Shown piece by piece: positions 43,717 to 54,083 of a DNA stretch of 54,124 nt. The stretch comes from Prototheca cutis. Its lineage: Eukaryota; Chlorophyta; Trebouxiophyceae; Chlorellales; Chlorellaceae. The notes under the pieces were generated by a model, which worked only from the letters and a program-made list of their open reading frames with translations, was not told the DNA's origin and made no database searches. Location of the stretch: the NCBI GenBank assembly GCA_002897115.2, contig BCIH01000010.1, positions 866,582 through 920,705 on the forward strand, read 5' to 3'. The position numbers and the translations under genes were made by a program. Each line of letters begins with the position of its first letter. Positions within the stretch are counted from its first letter, which is position 1.

Positions 43717-45236
43717 CTAGGGCAAGAGCAGGGACCCAGCCAAGAGTGCAGTGAATGGCACCAACAGGTTATCGTCCACGATCCTCGAGAGGGTAAGCGA
43801 CTCCACAGTCGTGCAGAGCAAGGAGATGAGCAGTACTGTCGGTTTGGGGCCGAGGATTGCGGGCATGGGTTCCAGCAATGAGAACGGGGAACATTCGTGC
43901 AGGCCTCTTTTATCTGCACGGCCTGGCATGGCAACCCTGAGCAGTTCACAGGACACCTCCTGAGAACTCCTTTCCTGAGCAGTTCAAATGCATCGCCGCT
44001 GCATCTTTCCAATCAGGCATGTGGCAGTGCGAAGACCTTTCCCAAGCTGCAAGCACAGTGACAAGCTCCTACCTGGCCAGATGTAGGCTCCCAATGGTTG
44101 CGCCAGCAGGCCTATGTGGCCATAAGCGCCAAGCAGGGCTAGGGAGAAGAGGCAAGAGCCCAGGAACATGGCCCCCGACCCTAGCCAGGATTTGGCCTTG
44201 TTCCAGGGAAGGCTGCCAGGTCGTTGGCCGCTGCAATTCTCCCGGTGCCAACTGCCCACGAGATCTGCCAGGCCATCCCCGCCACACATCGCTCCGATCG
44301 CAACGATGCCTGCATGCGTCGTGGACGTATATCATCATCAAGGGACTTCATCGCCCCAGGAGGGAGAGGGGGGACGGCGTTGTGAGGGCAGGGTCGGAAC
44401 AATCAGAGTGGTGTTCCCATGCGAGCTCCGTTGGCCACCGTAAACAATCGCACCAGGAGGCGAGCTCCGCCACAGGAACAGTGTGATGCCTATGGTGACG
44501 AGGACATAGTACAGAGGGCCACGCAGCAGCTCTTCCTTTCGGCCGGACCGGCTCATTGCCCGGACACTGGGGGTGTCCTTTGCCATGCCTGTGCCCTCCA
44601 GCACGAGCCTGCATCATGCACTGGGAATGGTCTTCAGGGCCGTGCTTGTTACCGCCGGGATCCGGTGCATGTCGCAAGCAACCCGCTCTGCCACTGCAAT
44701 GCAATCCGCAGAAATGTGCCGTGTTAAAATCCCAGGGTCCACACGCACCTGGCACCGCTGAGAGCTGGAGCAAGCGCCGCCAACACCCGTGATGTGGGCC
44801 GATCTCCAAACAAGGGCCAGACGAGAACCAAGAACGGTCCAGCTAGAATGTGGACTATCTTTCGCCGCTTGCTCTGCAAGGATTGGATCAGTTGGTATGG
44901 AATTGTTGCGAGAGACTATAATCATCTGTGGAAGCCAATGGCACCAGCCTCTCCTTGCAAACAGCCACTCACGGGATCCAAGTGGCGGCTGGCCACGGCC
45001 GACCCCACAGCCCGAACGACCAGTTTGGCGGCAACCACCGACCCCGCCGTCGCCAAAACATCCCGGGCCAGATTTTGGGGATTCGTTATGGGTTCAAGAA
45101 TCGACGAGTTGACTGGATCGAGGCTAGAAATTTTTCTCTTGATTGTTCTTCGGGAGCCATGGGCATGTCGTGCAGCCAGACCCTCGGAACCAACTCTCGT
45201 CCTCGACACATGCACCAACCTCGATCCAAGCACCAT
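43717..45236 (-). CDS. VTE5: Phytol kinase / polyprenol kinase (VTE5/FOLK family), plastid membrane
   Basis: Five short exons (45236-44973, 44873-44749, 44608-44454, 44309-44073, 43835-43717) join in frame to 299 aa. Conserved blocks are KRRKIVHILAGPFLVLVWPL, LVLEGTGMAKDTPSVRAMSR, RKEELLRGPLYYVLVTIGIT with LFLWRSSP, IVAIGAMCGGDGLADLVG, LPWNKAKSWLGSGAMFLGS and TTVESLTLSRIVDDNLLVP. These match plant VTE5 and farnesol kinase, CTP-dependent kinases that rescue phytol from chlorophyll breakdown for tocopherol synthesis. The first 45 residues are basic and Ser-rich, a likely plastid transit peptide. Several hydrophobic segments fit a polytopic membrane protein. One oddity: the usual GRR(x)G after GDGxADxVG reads GSWHRE here, with a few extra residues before LPWNK. 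No single ORF spans the gene, so it is easily missed. Confidence 0.87.
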
Positions 45237-45716
45237 GCCACCAGGGAGTTTAACTATGCTGCATTGAAAGGAAACAATTATTTGTTAAACTAGCCCTTGC
45301 GGGGTTTGGGGGATTGCTACAGTGCACCGTGCCGGCAGCCAGTTTTGTGGTTGCAGGGAATCGATGTTGATGGAGCTCTCCTCCAAAAATGACGTTCATC
45401 GCGCAGCCCCTTCGGTCGGTCAGGGCAATAGCAAGGTGGTCGATCATTGAGGCCCACCTTCCTTTTGCCTTGCAGAGTGTGAAATTTTTTGGCTATCAGT
45501 GATGCCCAGCAACCCCCGGGGTTATGTGGCGCTGTTGCCGGCTGAGCTGGTTGCATTATTTTTGCCCTGCACGGTAGATTACAAATGAAATTACACGGTT
45601 TCACGCGACATTGGGAGATTGCCACCGTTGTCACTCTTGCCTCTCTCCTCAAGAAGCCATCAGTCGGTCGATCGGGTGGCGAACGAGCAGTCAGAATCAT
45701 GCAAATAAACAATGTG
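45237..45716. other. VTE5 promoter region and RIBA 3' flank
   Basis: The genes are in tandem on the minus strand. Two TGTAA signals on the minus strand (45583-45579 and 45595-45591) lie roughly 120-140 bp before the RIBA stop on plus coordinates and probably end that transcript. The remaining part should hold the VTE5 promoter. Confidence 0.5.
45579..45583 (-). terminator. Candidate TGTAA polyadenylation signal for RIBA
   Basis: This reads TGTAA on the minus strand, about 134 bp downstream of the RIBA stop. A second copy at 45591-45595 is equally possible. Confidence 0.4.
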
Positions 45717-47350
45717 CTATTGTGCAGTGTCGGCTTGCCGTGGTGATGGCTCGGCGCCCGCAACGCCAAAGGCCGGCTGGGCAGCGGCGACATCTGCATA
45801 GGGCGCCTGCACCTCGGGCGCCGGCGGGATGCCCGCAGTACCTGGCTCGCCCTCGTGATTCCAATAGCAGAACGAGCCGTCCATATCGGAGGTGTCGGAA
45901 TCGTCAAAGCCCGCAAAGCCCGTCATCAGAGCCGCAGATTGCGCAGCGGCGTCGGCCTTCACAGAGGCGGCACCGTGCACGGCAGCACCCTCACCTTCGG
46001 CTTCAGCGTGTGCCGCGTCAAACAGGTGATCCATGCGGAGACGCTTGGCCGAGAGGTAGCCCCTCGAGTAATCCTGTGCGGGCACGACGCAAGGCACGCG
46101 TCCCGTCACGGCAATGCCCAGCGACGCCAACTGTGCCAGCTTGCGTGGATTATTAGTCATCACACGCACGCTGCGCACGCCCATGTCCGCCAGGATGTGC
46201 CGAACAGCGCTGTACTCCCGNGCGTCATCGGGCAAGCCAAGAGCACGATTAGCGTCCACCGTGTCCAGACCCCGCTCCTGAGGAAGAACAAGCCAAAGGT
46301 TGATTGGCTGGTACAAAGCTTCCTTCGATACAAAACCCTCCGAATGCGTCGTCATGAGCGTGACNCCGAGCAACAGCACACGCACAAAAGAACTTTGCTG
46401 CAGGCCGGCCCTCCAAGCAATCAACCCTCGGCTCGCACCTGCAGGGCATAGGCGGCAATCTTGTTGGCGAGGCCGATGCCGCGGCCCTCCTGCTGCAGGT
46501 AGATCACGGCGCCGGGGGGGTTGTCCCGAATGTAGTCCATCGCCAGCGAGAGCTGCTCGCGGCAGTCGCACTTGAGGGAACCCAGTACCTCGGACGTAAA
46601 GCAAGCATCGTGCACCCGCACCAGCAGCTGCAGCAAAGTCACAAGGAACACTGTTTAGGTTGGCGTGTGCGCCTGGTGTGAGGGAAGCCGCTTCACCCCG
46701 GGGGTGAGTATTTGCCGTGTGATCAACGGGTACTGGACCAACAAAGCACGCTTTCAATAGTCAATGCTACCTCACTTTCAAACAAACAGACAAGAAAACA
46801 AAAAAAAACCCTGGCCCTCCACGCACATCGCTCTGACCCTGGAGGGTCCCAGAATAGATCACGCACGGTTCTGTGAACGTGACACCACCATCCACCTGTG
46901 AGATCACGGAGAGGGTCACTTAGAACCGAGGATCCAGGTGCATTCCGACAATTTGCGTCGATCACCTGCCTGTCTTTTTGGGATCATTGTGCACAGAGCC
47001 CCCCCCTTAACCCACCGACAGCCTCAACCCCAATGCCGTACCGTGTGCCGGTATCCACGCAGCTTGAACTTGCCCTGGGCTGTGGGCAGTACGGTCTCAG
47101 CCACAAACTTGGTCCATACCAGCTCTTGGGGCTCCAGTTGCGTCTGGATCAGCGGGGCGCCCAGCCCGGTTCCGGCATCTTTGCCCAGCCTCCCGCTGAC
47201 AAAGGGCTCCCGCCTCGGTCTCGGGAATGGGGCCGGCCTGGACGTTGCCAGGACCTGCCTCTTTACAATGTTGTGGTGTGCACCATGCTCCGCGCGGCCG
47301 GAAGGCCCCACGCCCGCACTGCAGCGGATACGCGCGTCCACCAGCGGCAT
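45717..47350 (-). CDS. RIBA: GTP cyclohydrolase II (riboflavin biosynthesis), without a RibB domain
   Basis: Four exons (47350-47042, 46895-46827, 46627-46439, 46277-45717) give about 375 aa. The enzyme opens GTP to the pyrimidine precursor of riboflavin. Catalytic features are the start block AETVLPTAQGKFKLRGYRHT, zinc ligands in CFTSEVLGSLKCDC, QQEGRGIGLANKIAAYALQ, GLDTVDANRALGLPDD and VRVMTNNPRKLAQL. Plant and most bacterial RibBA proteins carry a DHBP synthase half before this; here only about 70 unaligned residues precede it, probably a plastid transit peptide. A low-complexity tail of about 110 residues follows. The N at 46221 falls in the third base of a GCN codon, so it does not alter the protein (Ala). 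The start at 47350 is the first in-frame Met after an upstream stop. A further 5' exon cannot be excluded. Confidence 0.87.
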
Positions 47351-47698
47351 GCTCGCGCCTGGTCACGCCTTCCACACACGAGTGCGCTGCAGACGGGGTC
47401 CAAAGCTGCAACAGAATTAGGTCATATTTGAAGCAAACCCTCTTGAAAAAATTGGACGGGAGTGTATGTATTTGTGCACATCAATTACGAGGCGACGAGT
47501 CCTCTCCAGTTGGGCTGACTGGGTTCGCCAGAGGGATTACGTGCGGTCTCACGGTGGCTGCCAGAAGGGCGTGGGCATCTCACATAAAATTCTGGCGAGC
47601 CCTCCCGATTTTCGAAATCGCGTTCTCCGCAGCTGTAGACTCCTGCAACGCCCAACATCGCTAGACATGTTTCTTCCACTTGCAGAAAATTGTTTAGC
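47351..47698. other. Divergent gap between RIBA and transposase remnant
   Basis: 348 bp that should contain the RIBA promoter. If the Mutator-like element inserted here, its left terminal inverted repeat would lie in this stretch, but I could not identify one by eye. Confidence 0.45.
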
Positions 47699-49780
47699 AT
47701 GGATCCGGCGGGCGAATTGGAGGACAGGCGGAACGCCGGCCTGGCGGTGCACATTCCGCCAGGGGCCGATCTTGCCTTGACAGACCTGACATTGGTACCG
47801 ACGAAATGGGGCAAGAAGAGGTACCACTCCATGACCATGCCATTTGACAGGTTTGATTGCCTCAAGAAAGCAATGGAAAGGCGGCACGCGACGACATATC
47901 ATGTCTGTCCCAAGCCTGAGCAGGTGAGAGTGTCTGCTGTCATGCAGTGTGTTGATTGTGCGCTGTCGTGGCGAACCTGCCCACCATGCTGCTCGTCTGA
48001 AATGCCCATGCAGAAATACATCAGTGTCTGCATTACCTTCAGATGTGGGTATGGACCCAAATACGACGATGTTGGAAATGCATCCAAGAAGACGGAGGCA
48101 ATCCATGTGGGCTGAAAGGCCCACATCAGTATCCCCCAGTTGAAGGCAGACCCCACCATGATGAGAGTGGACTTTGCAGAGATCCCTCGCACATTTTTTG
48201 ATAGAGCTGTTGGGGAGGTGAATGGTGCCCAGCGGCACGCGGGCTGCGTCTCCTTATCACCAGGGGTTCGGCGAGTGGCGGAGGACACACTGGCGTTGAA
48301 GCCGGATGCCTCCAATATTGGCTTGCAGAAGGCCATCCAAGAATACATCAGGGAATATGTAGATGTGCCAGATGACAGGCAATTGAAATCCAATGATCCT
48401 CTGCCATGCAACTACCCAGACTTGGCCCGGGATGCAGATTGCAATAGGCATGACTTCACGTAAGTAGGTGCCGGGTGTCCCCGCAAGCACTGCATCCAAT
48501 GGTCAAGTGAAGGCATGTCATGGACCTGCAAACCCACTGCCTCAATGCAGGAACATGCGGAAGAAGTTTGTGAAGCCAGAGTGACTGAGGGATTCAGATC
48601 CTAACAAGAGCATACTCAGCTTTTGCACGAAAAAATGACGAGTTCTTTTACCAGGACATCCGAGGTGGCGGGCTGGTCGGCTTTGGCTGGACGTCTCCGT
48701 TCATCAGACAGCGTTTGGTGGCAGAGTGGAATGGACTTCCTGTAACTGTTGACGGCACCTTTGGCACCAATGTGAACAATGTACGCTGTGACGTGAACAG
48801 GTAGGTGCATGACAGATGCATGTACTGTAGATGCGATTGCCCTAACCATGGCCACATCCACCCCCTGTGCAATGCAGCTGAAGCTATTTGTGATGACGAT
48901 TCTGGACAGTCATCGGAGAATACGCCTGGTGTCTTTTGCCTTTCTGAGACCAACCGCACATCGATGATCTCAAGGTGCCTGCCTGGGCTGAAGCAGCAGG
49001 TTCCAGGCTGGGAACCGTCCTGCGCCTTCTCTGATGCAAGCTGGCCTCAAGTCCGAGCTTTGGAGTGAGTGCTGGCAATGCGCTGGCTGACCTTGCGCAC
49101 CTGTCCTGTCTTCGCAGACCTCACATTCATGGAATGACATGGCTCATCCTTCCTGCAGGTCCACCCGGCAGCACCCGGGGTTCCGCGTGTTCCTGTGCCA
49201 TTGGCACCTGATGCGGGCATTGTCAAAGCATGTCCCAAACAATGCTGGCGGGTTTGACAGCCAAGCTTTCAAGAAGTTCCTGCGAGACCCGCTGAACTGC
49301 CGGGTATTGTGTGCCCAGCCGCCGGATGATGTGGTCGTCAGGGACATCGCCACCCTAGGATTTGAATGGTACAACGTTTCGCAAAAGTTCCGCGAGTACT
49401 TCTTCAAGGAGTGGATGGGCAGCACATTCCAAATTCGTGTCTGTGGCATTGATCCTCAGCTGTGTCATCACTGTGGTGGCAGTCCAGGCTGTGCATCTTA
49501 CTGCACCCTCTGGTACCCCGATGCAGACCACTGGATGCTGGCCTGCCCGGACCCTAAAGTCACCTGGGGGGTGGTTTCATCGTCCCATGCGGAGCCGTGG
49601 TTCGGCAGGATCAAGCGCCTCTTGAGGTACCTCAAGAGGAACCATCTACGGCTTTATCTCACCATAGCCAAGATCTTCGAGGTCGCAGCCGATGACGAAA
49701 GGGAGCACAGTGCCATCTGCGAGACCAGATGCAGGTGCAGAGGCCCAGAAAACGGTGGCCATGACTTTGCCTGTTGCTGA
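47699..49780 (+). pseudogene. Degenerate Mutator-like (MULE) transposase
   Basis: Coding blocks run on the plus strand: 47699-47923 (TKWGKKRYHSMTMPFDRFDC), 48014-48459 (RVDFAEIPRTFFDRAVGEVN), 48551-48581, 48610-48800 (FFYQDIRGGGLVGFGWTSPF, then WNGLPVTVDGTFGTN), about 48879-49066 and 49160-49780 (GFRVFLCHWHLMRALSKHVP to the stop at 49780). The order DGTF, then LKLFVMTILDSHRRIRLVSF, then CAFSDASWP and a CHWH motif is that of MULE-type DDE transposases; the Asp in DGTF and the Asp in FSDAS are candidate catalytic residues. Breaks: in-frame TGA at 48113-48115, a phase clash entering 48879 and a frameshift near 48935. These argue for a dead copy, or for sequencing errors plus an intron structure I misread. 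No terminal repeats were found. Confidence 0.65.
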
Positions 49781-51303
49781 ACTTGAGTCTGATCCCTAGA
49801 TAGATTGACCTGTCTTTGTCTGCACAGTGCTCCCCTTGATTTGGCAACAGTGGGAAATTTAATCATGATATGGAGTATAAGAAGAGATTGTCTTTTGGAA
49901 TCAACCCAAACAGCACCTGCTCTGGGCCCAAAAACAGGTGTAAGACTCTTTGGTTCTTGCCAATCCTAAGGGTGCTTGCTGGCGGCGCGTTTGAAGAATG
50001 CCAAGGGCCGCCAAGCGAGAAACCGACATAATCGCAACTCCCATCTGCACCCTCAATCCTTTCATTATCTCGATTTCTGGAGTTGACAGGCGTTGCAGGG
50101 GCCTACACGCGCGGCTTGGTGGCCCCGTCCCCCGCAGTTGCGCAGCCGCCGAACGTCGAAGGGCGATTGCCCACGAGCACGCTCCGTACTGGCCGCGTCA
50201 TGTTCTTAGACTGGACTTTTGGTGCGGAATAAACATCATCGTGCAGTCGTACAAGGGGATGTTCGCACGGGAGGGCGTTGGACCATAAAAATGGCCACAT
50301 GCGATGCGATGAAGCTTGCTGACCTCGGGGCGCCCACATTCTTGACAAATGGTTTTCAGGGCCCTCCTCCGCCCACCAACCTCGCCCGCCCTGCACGACA
50401 ATTTTTATCCCGAATTGCTGACTCAATGGGCGGGTAACCCTTGGAAGGAGGTGGCCGTGCCTGCACGCAGTTTTTCTCTCCGAAGCACCCGCGGAGCGCC
50501 GTTCCAGGGATCGGGCACTTTGAACAGCGTGGATAGGCCTTTGCAGCGCCTTTTTCTTCTAGAATTATTTATACCAACAAATCTTAGAAGATGAATAGAC
50601 TGGTGATGCTGGGATTTGGGGTGTCGGGAGGGGACCGCCGCGTGCCCATTGTTCCGGCACTGCCTACGAAGGCTGGTACACCCTGATCAACATGTGAATG
50701 CCCCCAATAACCTCGTCGAAAAGATTATTGTTGAGCACACAAGGCAGATCCAGGCATGCTGATTCCGTTCTTGCCTGTACCAGAGCAAGGCGGGGACCGC
50801 CCAAGGGGGCCGCTGGGGTGGAATGGAATGGAATGGCTGGGTGAACCGGGTGTCGGCATCTCTGGCCACTTCTGGCGACATGACACACTGCCTTACAAAC
50901 GTACGCCTTGGAAGCCGTGGAAATAAAAGGCACTCAAAGGTACACGACTTCCATCAACGCACAGGTGCATCGCAGTGCGACAAGCGGCGCCGGTCTGCAT
51001 CTGGGACGCAGGCGGACGCACAAAGATGGACACACAGCGGCGGGTGGCTGTGCGGGGATGGATGGATGGGTACGCGATGGTAGCAGCTGTGTGGCATGGC
51101 TCAAAACGTCAAGCAAGGCGGGACAGATCTGTGGACAGATGGACGCTGCGCACAGGGCAAGAGAGGCGCAAGCGAGGTCGGGCGGCCGCAAGGACCTTGA
51201 CCCCTGGTTCATCGTGCATCTGCAGCGTGCTTGCGCCGACGAGAGATCATCATACATAAGCCGGCGTGCGTGTCGACGAAGGCAACGGCACACGCGCTGT
51301 GGC
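49781..51303. other. Long stretch between transposase remnant and wall glycoprotein
   Basis: 1,523 bp. It may contain the right end of the transposon and the 3' UTR of the glycoprotein gene. One minus-strand frame at 50198-50400 with three Cys is listed separately. Repeated GGAAT units (50818-50834) are short. Nothing else was recognised. Confidence 0.45.
50198..50400 (-). CDS. Possible terminal exon of a small zinc-ribbon-like protein (bL32-like?)
   Basis: A frame of about 65 codons contains RRRALKTICQECGRPEVSKL followed by HRIACGHFYG. It loosely resembles the zinc ribbon of ribosomal protein bL32 (CxxCGxPKLxHRxC). Only three of the four expected Cys are present, no upstream exon was found and the true start is unknown. 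An acceptor-like gtgcag sits at its 5' end. It may equally be a chance frame. Confidence 0.2.
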
Positions 51304-53001
51304 TCAGCCGATGATGACGACGGTGCCGTTGCCGGCAGCAACCGTGAGCAGGGTGATGATGATGGAAATGTAGGCATTGATAATCTGGGCAATGTAGGAC
51401 CCGCAGCCCGCGGCGGCGGCCACGGCCTCGGAGTAGGCCGTGGCGGTTGCCAGGGCAACGTCGGTGCTGCCCGAAGCGTAGAGCGTGTAGATGCCCAGCA
51501 CCGCGGAGGTCGTCACAGCCGTGGTCTGCTGCGCCGTGCCCGTCTGCGCGATGTACACGGTGGCGGTGGCGTAGGCCGTGGCCGTGGCCGTGCCCTGGCC
51601 AGAAGCAGTCGCAGTGGCAAAGGCCTGGGCGCTGGAGGCCACGTTGCCGGGCGTCTCCGCGGCCTGCGCCACCGCAGTCGCCGTGGCCTGGACGTTCGTC
51701 GGATTGTTCACAATCACATTCGTGATCTGGTTCACCGTGTTTTGGTTGATCACGCTGCATCAATCGAGAGAGCGGGGAGTATTGGAATATGTTATAATTA
51801 TTGGGTGAGTATTACCTGGGGAAACTGTTGGTGGGTTTCGTGTTCAAGATCAATGCCAGGCGTGGCAAGTGGGGATGCAGGAGGAATATCATCAGTCACC
51901 TCCATCCTTGCAAGCAGAATAGCATGATTCGTACAACCGTCCNCCCCCTCCCCGCCACACACACAATACATAAGAACACACACATATATAACATGACTCA
52001 CGTGTTCTGGACCAGGTTGTTGATGGTGACAGTGGACGGAACTGCAGGGGACACATGGGGGTGTGGAAACGAATTTGTCTGTGTTCATGTGTGAGGATAG
52101 GAATGCGAGCCCTGCACCCAAAACAGATCACCCACAACCAATGCACGGCGTGCCTGGGGCAGGGGGCGTGACGGGCGTGGGCGTGATCGGGGGCGTGGGC
52201 ACGGGGCTGATGGGCAGCGGGGAGATGGGAGACTCGGGGGTCGGCTCGGAGCTTGGCACCGGGGTAAACCTCTCAGGGCTGGGGGTGGGAGCCTCAGGGC
52301 TGGGAACAAACGTCTCGGGGCTGGGGGCGAACGTCTCGGGGCTGGGAACAAACGTCTCGGGGCTGGGGGCGAACGTCTCGGGGCTGGGGGTGGGAGCCTC
52401 AGGGCTGGGAACAAACGTCTCGGGGCTGGGGGCGGACACCTCGGGGCTGGGGGCGGACACCTCGGGGCTGGGGGCGGACACCTCGGGGCTGGGAGTGGGA
52501 GCGGAGGGGCTGGGAGATGAAGTCTCGGGGCTGGGGGCGGAGACCTCGGGGGAGGGGGCAGAGACCGGTGAGGGTGACTCGATGGTTGGGGCGGAAACAC
52601 TGGCCGATGCACCGGCCTCTGCAGAGGCACCAGAGGACGGCGACTCAGGGCTGGGAGCAGGAGTGGGAGAGGGAGAGGGTGACGCCTCAGGGCTGGGCGC
52701 AGGAGTGGGAGAGGGGGACGCCTCAGGGCTGGGCGTCGGGGCAGGCGACGAGGGGCTCGTGGCAAAAGGGGGTGGGGACAGCTCGGCCTGGGGCCCAGGT
52801 GGAGGGGGTGGCGCGTCCTGCAAGAGGACCCTCATCGGAGCTCCTGCGATGATAAAAAGGTCCAAGAAATTCAGAGGAGCGAGCTAATGGGCTGTATGCG
52901 CAGCGCATAGCAGTCGATCACGAATCAGCCGGCACACCTTGGACGGCACTGGCCGCGAGCAGCATCGCCAGCAGCGAAAGGACGACCCGGGAGGAAGCCA
53001 T
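51304..53001 (-). CDS. Secreted Ser/Pro-rich wall-type glycoprotein with Ala/Thr-rich C-terminal domain
   Basis: Four exons (53001-52938, 52843-52139, 52041-52002, 51754-51304) give about 419 aa. The first exon encodes a signal peptide (MASSRVVLSLLAMLLAASAV). Residues about 30-255 are a hydroxyproline-rich-glycoprotein-like region made of SPE heptads (TFAPSPE, TFVPSPE, VSAPSPE, EAPTPSP). A short exon (PSTVTINNLVQN) leads into a C-terminal domain with NQNTVNQITNVIVNNPTNVQ, then Ala/Thr alternation (TASGQGTATATAYATATVYI) and a hydrophobic end (IAQIINAYISIIITLLTVAA, then VVIIG). The alternating pattern suggests beta-strands, and the hydrophobic end could be a membrane or GPI-type signal; both are inferences. 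It is likely a cell-wall or extracellular matrix protein. A similar C-terminal exon occurs upstream at 53907-53975. Confidence 0.75.
52269..52508. repeat. 21-bp tandem repeats encoding SPE heptads
   Basis: Imperfect 21-bp units repeat about eleven times within exon 2 of the wall glycoprotein, encoding seven-residue variants such as TFAPSPE and VSAPSPE. The array is purine/pyrimidine-skewed and probably length-variable. Confidence 0.85.
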
Positions 53002-53906
53002 GATGATATAATGCCTCAGCCAGTCAAACTAGCCTTGGGGTTCGGGAGAATGAGGCAGTGCCAGTGAAATTCGGTCGTTAATAAGCGTGATCACTGGCCC
53101 CAGGTGCACCGGGATCAAATTTTCCTAGTGTTTCCTGTTTGCCGTGTGGCAAGGCCTCATCAGTTCCGGGCGCATGGGTGCACATGTGGCTTGGCTATCG
53201 GCCATGATGCGGTGAAATATTACTGTGACATGCAGATGCGGGAGTTGCGTGCCTCTCCCGAGCTTCCCAGACCGTCCGCGCTCATCCGACCTTGTCCGAG
53301 GTGCCACGGATCCAGTTCAAATTCGCCGGGCCTCGCGGGAAGTCCTAGGCGTGGAAGCTACCATGAACCTTGCCGCTCGGGGGGGGAAATAGCATTTCTC
53401 GCTCGAGAGGGCCGCTGCCGGGTGACTGGGAAGCTGGAACGGACGTGTCACAGCCAGCATCCTTGTCCTTGGAATATCCCACTCATCCGCGTTTGCGCCA
53501 CGAAACGCACGTCGCCCATGATTGTCGTACGCACCTCCTGGGGGAACAAAGCGGACACTNCGTAGCTAGAGTCTTTACAAACTGCGGGGTATCATGGCCG
53601 ATGTGACAGGAGCCACAAGCCGTGTATATTTATGGTGGCTGGCTGGGTTGGGCAAGCTTGCAGCTGAACAGGCTCCCAGGACTTTAAGAAATGCAGACTG
53701 AATCACTGACAGGTGCACATAAACCTCCCCCCTCCTTGAGCTGTGCATTTGTTTTGATGGCAAGGGAGCAATAGTCTAACAATTACACCTCTCGGCGACG
53801 AAACAAGGCAGTGAAGTGTGCAAGTACTGGGGCGCGAAGATTCTATTTAGGAATGTGGAGGACACGCAGGAATCAATGCCTCCATGCCGGGTCCTGGCGG
53901 CCGCAT
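53002..53906. other. Promoter region of the wall glycoprotein, otherwise empty
   Basis: 905 bp between the start codon of the glycoprotein gene and the last exon of the possible upstream paralogue. One N (53560). No exon, RNA gene or repeat was recognised. Confidence 0.5.
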
Positions 53907-53975
53907 TCACGAGATGACGACAATCGTCTTCTGGGTCGACAGCGAGATGATGATGCTGAACAGGCTCAGGATGTA
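53907..53975 (-). CDS. Last exon of a possible second wall glycoprotein gene (truncated by contig end)
   Basis: A 23-codon exon follows an acceptor (ctgcag at 53981-53976) and reads YILSLFSIIISLSTQKTIVV then IS and stop. It aligns with the end of the neighbouring glycoprotein (INAYISIIITLLTVAAGNGT, then VVIIG): hydrophobic Ile/Leu stretch, small linker, then T-x-V-V-I. Both genes are on the minus strand, suggesting a tandem pair. The rest would lie beyond the poly-C end. Evidence is a short similarity only. Confidence 0.4.
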   Translation of the reverse strand, partial: YILSLFSIIISLSTQKTIVVIS

Positions 53976-54081
53976 CTGCAGAGTTTTGGGTGGGTGGAGG
54001 AAGGATGTTTGGTTGTGTCAGGAGGAATTGCCCTGGATAGTACAAGCAACAATGCGTAAAATTCTGGCGGCCACAGGCCTG

Positions 54082-54083
<2 letters not shown>

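Noticed and set aside
48113..48115. In-frame TGA in the transposase as a selenocysteine codon
   Set aside because: Green algae do use selenocysteine, but this is a transposase remnant with other frame breaks, so a decay mutation is simpler.
48879..49066. Reading the frame starting EAICDDDSGQSSENT as the true transposase exon
   Set aside because: The alternative frame LKLFVMTILDSHRRIRLVSF fits the hydrophobic strand expected after DGTF in MULE transposases, so a frameshift is a better explanation.
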